NCBI GenBank assembly: GCA_963924555.1
Contig: OZ004587.1
Location: forward strand, 5,270,001 to 5,334,000
DNA: 64,000 bases
Reading direction: 5' to 3'
Source: Crambe crambe
Taxonomy: Eukaryota > Porifera > Demospongiae > Poecilosclerida > Crambeidae
The position numbers and the translations under genes are program-made. Under the pieces are notes generated by a model. That model ran no database searches. It was not told where the DNA came from and saw nothing but the letters and a program-made list of their open reading frames with translations. Of this stretch, positions 57,640-64,000 are shown in pieces; position 1 is the first letter of the stretch, and every line of letters begins with the position of its first letter.

Positions 57640-59009
57640 GGGTTCTTGTTTGCTTCATCAGCATATTAATGTCATGTGACTTACCCTCTCCACCTAAAAG
57701 TCAAAATGCTGTTTTATTGTCCAAAAATAGTTCGGAGACATCCCCTTAGTGCTAGCAAGCAAGGAGGCAGTAGCCTCCTCTGCTATGGTAGTTACGCCCC
57801 TGGTATTACCAGAGAAATCTGCACACACATTACGAATGTGTAAAAACAACCCATTTTTAGGTCATCTGAGTTGCAAATTGGAACTCAGGTTGTTTTAGCT
57901 ACACATTTACAGCTCACTTCCAGTGTCTTTTTACAGTCGATTGCTTCCTTACACCACATTTCTATTTCTGAATACTCGTCTCCCATGGAAGTTTGAATCC
58001 CATTTGCAATTGATATACAAGTTGACTCCACCGGCCCGTAGCAACCGGTCAGGCCAGTCAGGCCATGGCCTGACCACTTTTAAACCTTTGACCCGATACC
58101 CCTAAATGAGTATTAGGGCTCACTCAACTATAATGCAAATTCCCAAGCACACTGCATGCCCATAATGCTTTGATATCTACCTAGCTTTGATATACTGAAA
58201 AGACATATAGCTAACATTACTGTTAGTGCTAGAAACTTCAGGCTCAGGCTCAATTTCTTTCCCAGAAAGCTTCAGGCATCTTTTCTTTCAGTATCAATTA
58301 TATGACCTAGATGTGGGTGTCTGGATTCAGTGGATTGGTGGAATGGAATGGAATACTGGAATCTGAGATTTTGATTATTAACACACATTCTTCCATGTTC
58401 TATATTGCAAGGGTATTAAATCTGTGATTGCTAGCAACAATTGTACCAATTCAGATGCAGGAATCTATAGCTAGTGTGATGCAGTTAAAGGTTGTAGCAG
58501 CTTTGTGTTAAACATAACCGTGAAAAAATTGCTTTTCGCAGAGGGTTAGAGTACACAACACAAGAGACGTGATCAACATGATCACGTACTATAGTTCCCT
58601 TAGGATGTTTGCTGAGTAATGAAAATACATATCTACACTGCAAAAACGAAATTGTTATTTTAACGAATTTACTTAGTTAGGTGAGATTAATCATTTGAAA
58701 TCTGTCAAAATGACAACATATTTTTGGTGAATATAACAAACTGTTTGGTTGTTTCAACAATGATTAGTCTTGCGTACCACTCATGTTTATTGAAATAGCA
58801 ATTCTGTTTTTTTCAGTGTACATATCACTTGAAGGTAGCTAGTAGGCCCGAATAAATAATGCTGGCATTGCATATATATAGAAGCATTGAGCAATATCTG
58901 TTTATAGCTACATATAGCTACAGTATCAGTCTCACCAGATGGTAATATGGAATGTGGATGTGGGATTCAGCATATGACAGATACAATACTCAAGAGCTGC
59001 ATGATCTTA

Positions 59010-59085
59010 CGTTTCAGTAATGTATAGTCTTTTCAAACAAACAGGGCAAACAAAATCTGGATCAGTATGCTGAAAGGGATATTTT
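59010..59085 (-). other. Short Cys-pair remnant flanking the MAVQT cassette
   Basis: Minus strand reads PRKYPFQHTDPDFVCPVCLK then RLYITET and a stop. Copies: 41,900-41,975 (same), 28,098-28,170 (FQHKLTDPDFVCTVCLH) and 57,110-57,150 / 40,036-40,076 (HPDFVCTVCLH). The CxxC pair at a fixed place suggests an ancestral coding exon, possibly the start of a zinc-binding module, but too short to name. Confidence 0.25.
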
Positions 59086-59204
59086 CTGGGAGACACCTAA
59101 TGTGTTGAAGCAATGCATACACTCCACCCAGTGCACATGTCTCCTTCATCATCTAATTCTTCCTCTCCAAAACCACACACTTCTTCATCATTAAGTTGAA
59201 GTAT

Positions 59205-59605
59205 AGGTTCGCCAACAGCTGTAGCAGATGTGGGTTCACCAATTGCTGCAACTATTGTGGATCCACCAGTTGAAGCAGGTTCACCAACAGCTGTAGCAGA
59301 TGCAGGTCCACCAGTTGTCGTGGCTGTCGTGGATCCACCGATTGCTATAGCTAATGTGGATCCACCGGTTGCTGTAGTTAACATGGATCCACCGGTTGCT
59401 GTAGCTAATGTAGATCCATGCACCAGTTGCTATAGCTAATGTGGATCCATGCACCGGTTGCTATAGCTAACCGGTTGCTATAGCTAATGTGGATCCGTGC
59501 ACCGGTTGCTATAGCTAATGTTGATCCATGCACCGGTTGCTATAGCTAATATGGATCCACCGGTTGCTATAGCTGATATGGATCCACCGGTTGCTATAGC
59601 TAAGG
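59205..59605. repeat. 27-bp minisatellite array (U3, second)
   Basis: As U2 42,085-42,440 but with more units at the end, all in direct orientation. Variant units carry an insertion (GGATCCATGCACC) that lengthens them to 30 bp. Confidence 0.9.
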
Positions 59606-59922
59606 CCACTATTAGTAGAATGATTGTTTCCTGTCTACCGCCCGCGTATTGAAAATGTCACCGCATCAAAAATTATTACTGCCTATAGCGCCTGCCATTG
59701 CTCATGCGCGCAGTAGAGCGCGCACATTTGGCTTCACATGCAGCTCTTTTTGGGAAAGCCCGTGGTGAATGACTAATCTCGTGGGCTGCGAGACTAGTGA
59801 ATGATGAAGACAGGACCCTTGAGACAAACAACGAAGCAGTAATAGAATAATTATAATAACCGCCCGCCCGCAGCACTTGTGGATATTTTCTTGGACAGGA
59901 AACTAGGATTCTATAAATAGTG
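59604..59922. mobile_element. About 320-bp insert with GGCCACTATT ends, TAA target site
   Basis: Ends GGCCACTATT and AATAGTGGCC, flanked by TAA on each side. It splits the minisatellite array of U3 and is absent from U2. Contains an internal 'aatctcgtgggctgcgagact' relic. TWA target sites are typical of PIF/Harbinger MITEs. Confidence 0.6.
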
Positions 59923-59924
59923 GC

Positions 59925-60052
59925 CTAATATGGATCCACCAGTTGCTATAGCTAACCGGTTGCTATAGCTAATGTGGATCCATTGGTTGCTATAGCTAAT
60001 GTGGATCCACCAGTTGCTATAATATATAGCTAAGGCCAATGTGACTAAATAC
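59925..60052. repeat. 27-bp minisatellite array (U3, third), direct orientation
   Basis: Followed by 'ggccaatgtgactaaatacc' and poly-C (60,081-60,099). This is the segment that is inverted in U2 at 42,440-42,583. Confidence 0.85.
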
Positions 60053-60703
60053 CTTCACTTGCTCAAATTGGATGAGGGAGCCCCCCCCCCCCCCCCCCCA
60101 TTATGCTTTTTAGCACTGCCACTATTTTTGCCCTATTCTGCTCAAATATATATGCCAACACAAAACACGTTAACGGTCATTATATTGCAGCATTATACAA
60201 GATTCTACATAGTCTTCAAGGGAATTATTTTGTCTCTTTCCAAGTTTCACTAAGCAGTCTTTCTCATGCAGCCAAAATTAATGGTTGCACTGCTAGTGGT
60301 GATGCTGAATTACAGATGCAACACCTACATCACATTCACATGCATCACTGTAATTAATGTGTAAAAACAACCCACTTTGAGTTGCAATTTGCATTTGTTT
60401 TTACAGTGATGTAGCTTTTAATTAGCACTTAGCAACTAGCCAACTACTATTTGATTCACTGCTGAATAGAAAGAATAGACCTAGTGTATGGCATGTAGTA
60501 ATGGGTTGTAATGCCAGAAATTATGCCAAATTATGCCCTTTGCCATGATGTACCTATAATTATGCCAAAATTTATGCTGGCCTGTGCCTAGCACTAATAG
60601 ATAGACCACCATACAACAATTGCTGTAGAAATCAATCAAGCAGATAGCTAATAATAAATGAGTATATGGTGGCCAAATTAGCATGTGGTAGTAGGTTGGC
60701 CTA

Positions 60704-60854
60704 ATGTGGATCCACCGGTTGCTGTAGTTAATATGGATCCACCAGTTGCTGTAGCTAATGTGGATCCACCGGTTGCTGTAGCTAATGTGGATCCACCGGT
60801 TGCTGTAGTTAATGGATCCACTGGTTGCTGTGGATCCACCAGATGCTGTACATA
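60704..60854. repeat. 27-bp minisatellite array (U3, fourth)
   Basis: Identical in layout to U1 478-628 (offset 60,226). Confidence 0.9.
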
Positions 60855-61588
60855 GCAGTTGTGGATACTTTGCCGTCTGCACAGCTATGGGTTCTTGTTT
60901 GTTTCATCAGCATATTAACGTCATGTGACTTACCCTCTCCCCCTAAACATCAAAATGATGTTTTATTATCCAAAAATATGCCCCCTTAGTGTTAGCAAGC
61001 GAGGAGGCAGCAGCTCTATGGTAGTTATGCCGAAATCTGCACACACCTCACTGTAAAAAAAATGTGTAAAAACATTTTTAGGTCATTCGAGTTGCAAATT
61101 GGAACTCAGATAACCCATTTTTACAGCTTACTTCCAGTGTCTTTTTTACAGTCCATTGCTTCCTTACACCACATTTCAATTGATATACAAGTTGACTCCA
61201 AAATGAACCCTTAAGGTGGCCAAATCACTATTGCTCAATAATAATACCGCTAACTTGGCCCTCGTTCTGGGATTATGCGCACGAGCACCAATCATAGGGT
61301 AAGGGATCGACAAGCATATAGGTCATTGTGCATGTGTACGTGTACGCGCAACGATAACGTAATTAGCGTGGGGTCATGTACCCCTCAGCGCGCATGCGCA
61401 GAGGGTTATAGTACTCAGTTGTCAGTTGTGTCTGTGTACGTGTGTGTATCTGTTACATCCATACCTGGACGAGCAGCGATAGAGATGCTCCAACTTCAGT
61501 CTCAACGATGTCTAAACAATGCGCTCGAGTGTTTAAACTGGCCAGATTTTTTGATAAAGGCCTGGATCCGCAAGCATGTTACCTACTA

Positions 61589-62134
61589 GTCTCGCGGGCC
61601 CGACCTTTTACCAACCGCGAGGGAAGGAAAGAGTCTGGTCAACATTGTTTCAACTTGCCAAAGATTTGGTGGCGGGCATGCGCAAACGTCACGATACGTC
61701 ACGACTCTCAAACGGATTTTTTCGCGCGTGCACTTGTGCAGAGATCTCGTTGGTGATCATATATAATAGGAAAAAGAAAAGGCTGCATGGTCCAGGGTGT
61801 GCATCAGCCAAAGGGAGAGGGCCTAGGGACGAGGCCAGGTACTTGCAGGAGTTGCACTGGAAAAATTTCCGACACTTTCTGACCAGAAAGCTGTTTCCAA
61901 GCCTCCTCCCACTCTCTTGAATAGCCGCCTCCAGTCTATAATCATATTCCTGCTCTGCCATGTGGCGCTAAGAAATCTGGAGCGCAGATTTTTCCTAAAT
62001 TCGTGATGTATAATAACGTCGTAGTCGCGCCCCTCCTTCCGAAGATTGCTGACTGTGCACAACAAGATCGTGTATTGGATTTGACCAGACTCTTTCCTTC
62101 CCTCGCTGTTGGTAAAGGGTCTGGCCCGCGAGAC
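61589..62134. mobile_element. 546-bp TIR element, U3 copy
   Basis: Same element, ends and TA flanks as 1,363-1,908, at the constant offset of 60,226. It arrived by duplication of the unit, not by independent insertion. Confidence 0.75.
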
Positions 62135-64000
62135 TAGTAATCTACCGTACCGTGCGCGTGCGAGGCAGCCATAGCATTGCGTAAAGTAAGTTTGACGACC
62201 ATTTCCTAGTCTGATGGTCGAGACAGAGAGCCTGGGTGACACGAGTTCTCCAAGCATGTGGACTCTGCTAGCTAGCTCAACTGCTTTATAAATGAATGGA
62301 AATGAATGATACTTTTAAATACCTCCTGCTCATCAGTTATCTGCTCAATACAGTATCTGTAATAATTATCGATAATTGCTATAACACTGAGGGTTAGCAC
62401 TTCAGTGCTCATTATTTTCTGTTGCTGATCTGAGGGTGGGTAGGCTTTTCCAATTTGATTTTCGTATACTAACCTTCGTGAGAAAATCAAGAGATCGATT
62501 GCACGCTATTTTAGAGATTAATGTTCAGAGTCTGTTTATCTGCATCATCAGAGAGTATCTGAGGGGAAAAGTTTGTGATAAATCAATTTTAGCCACTAGA
62601 TGATTTATTAAGCAAATTTTCATACCCTATCCCAGGAACATTCCCCATAATAGGTCACACACACTTTCATGCACATCCAACTGTGCCTGCACCAGAAACC
62701 TCTTCAGCAAGGTCACCTTATACGTACCTCCTCCATGTCAAACCCCTGAGGGCATATGCATTTGAGTGGGCATGCCAGGATTCTTGATGTATACTTAGGG
62801 TATTATTGTGGTGTGAGTTAATTACGTATCTTTAATTAATCTGAGAGAAAAGGGGCCACTTGGTTCACTTCTGTAATTGGAAGACGTAGGATTCCACCTA
62901 TAATGACAGGGTCCTCCTTTGAATTATGAACATACTATAGTTCATATAAAGTGAATTTAATTGAATTATGTGATGAAAATACTCAATTCTAAATACAATG
63001 TTCTTTCTCCTACACTTTCATTGTGCTTCGTCTTTTTCCTCAAAGGGATACCAAAATACATATTAATCAGTGTCCCAAATGTTGTTGTGGATGTTAAACC
63101 ACATCCCTTCAACAGCAATAGATCTAGCTATTGTCTGTAAGGGGGCGGGGAACGGGAATGTGGGGTAGGGAACTGTTACTCACTATAAGACATACAAGAG
63201 GAACGATGATGACTACATTCTTGCCAGGATTTCCTAAACTCTGTTGCTCGACAGCATGCTGATACGTACTAGCTAAATTACAAATCGGGTTATTGAACCT
63301 TTCCTATCCTTTAGGCATAAATTTCTTGCATGTTGAAGTTTATCAAATTGACTTCAAAGAGTGAATTTATAGTGTGGAACTAGCTCTAATGAGCTCCAGT
63401 TTCATAGACGTTCAAGATTCCAGTACAGATATAGTGAGCTAGCAGCAGTTTCTGAAGCTGTTACGACAATGGGTGACTTAACAATACCACCATTCCAGTA
63501 AAAGACCTCCTGCACCAGCATCAGTAATATCTTGCTGGATATTTTAGATGGCTCGTGATTAATGTCATAAACATTATTCGATCTTCATGGTCAAGTTTTT
63601 TATGTATGCTTCTTTAAAGTGTCTTCAAACTTAGTTCTTGACTAACAGGATCTTGTGTGAGCGGTTAGATTGTGGGCGTAATCATATGGCGCTTGGGGGT
63701 TTGTATTTCACAATGAATAAGATTATTATGGAGCAACATAATAATATGTTAGCTACTCCACTTCCACAAAGTAGCTATGAATCTGTGAACTAGATTGAGA
63801 AGGTGCCACATTTCAGTCACAACCCACCATGGATAGGAATGGTTCTGGGGCCACAACATTCACATATCTTGTGGTGCGACTGGACACCTCCCCTTCCGCG
63901 GAAGTAGTCTCGCGGGCCAGACCGCCTTCCGCGAGACTACCGCGGAAGGCGGCCTCCCATCATTCCATTCCAGTAGAGGGTCAGTCCTAGGTCTAGTCGC

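Larger units (their letters stand above)
57086..64000. repeat. U3: copy of the long unit, running off the window
   Basis: 57,086-59,560 pairs with U2 40,012-42,440, and 60,227-62,753 pairs with U1 1-2,527. It lacks the 205-bp insert (U1 2,528-2,732) and the 1.23-kb element (U1 3,628-4,858), but has extra insertions at 59,604-59,922 and small ones near 62,835, 62,955 and 63,060. The end at 64,000 still matches U1 around 5,100, so a third Bles03-like locus could follow outside the window. Confidence 0.9.

Overview
The window is eukaryotic, from an animal genome with short introns, AT-rich intergenic DNA and many small non-autonomous DNA transposons. There are GT-AG introns of about 70-130 bp in real genes, no operons and no Shine-Dalgarno spacing. 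The protein set is a CARD-type death-fold protein, a Pmp-like beta-helix/multi-TM receptor, Bles03-like proteins and four-TM proteins. With the abundant 'tagctagc' and 'agtctcgcgggcc' motifs, this suggests a demosponge, with Amphimedon as my best guess. Species is inference; no search was run.

Layout. (1) 1-5,100 is a partial copy (U1) of a long repeat unit that recurs at 40,012-46,176 (U2) and 57,086-64,000 (U3, running off the end), plus a shorter piece at 46,500-48,250. Each full unit holds arrays of a 27-bp minisatellite, a small ORF family starting MAVQT, a 546-bp TIR element and remains of a DUF5054-like glycosidase gene. (2) 5,276-7,752 has two tandem plus-strand paralogues related to the Bles03/C11orf68 (DUF1917) family. 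(3) 8,630-9,884 (minus) is a broken DUF5054-like gene; 10,303-10,665 (minus) is a glycine-zipper protein. (4) 11,612-13,740 (minus) is a three-exon gene with an N-terminal CARD-like domain, a Pro/Ser linker and a C-terminal domain I cannot name. (5) 14,300-22,250 is mostly transposon debris and fold-back elements. (6) 22,300-37,600 has a glycine-zipper ORF and a duplicated block carrying two paralogous minus-strand four-TM genes (24,209-27,553 and 35,155-37,532), separated by elements with very long simple repeats and a palindrome with two 216-bp arms. (7) 48,250-53,900 is repeat-rich. (8) 53,942-57,087 (minus) is a Pmp-like beta-helix plus multi-TM protein gene with three frame breaks, cut off at its 5' end exactly where U3 begins.

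The genes do not form a pathway. The coherent story is structural. U1 matches U3 with no length difference for 2.5 kb and then switches to matching U2 better. The minisatellite array is inverted between U2 and U3. Several MITEs show perfect target-site duplications, and one has an empty site in a paralogous copy. Some frame breaks sit in homopolymers and could be assembly errors rather than mutations.
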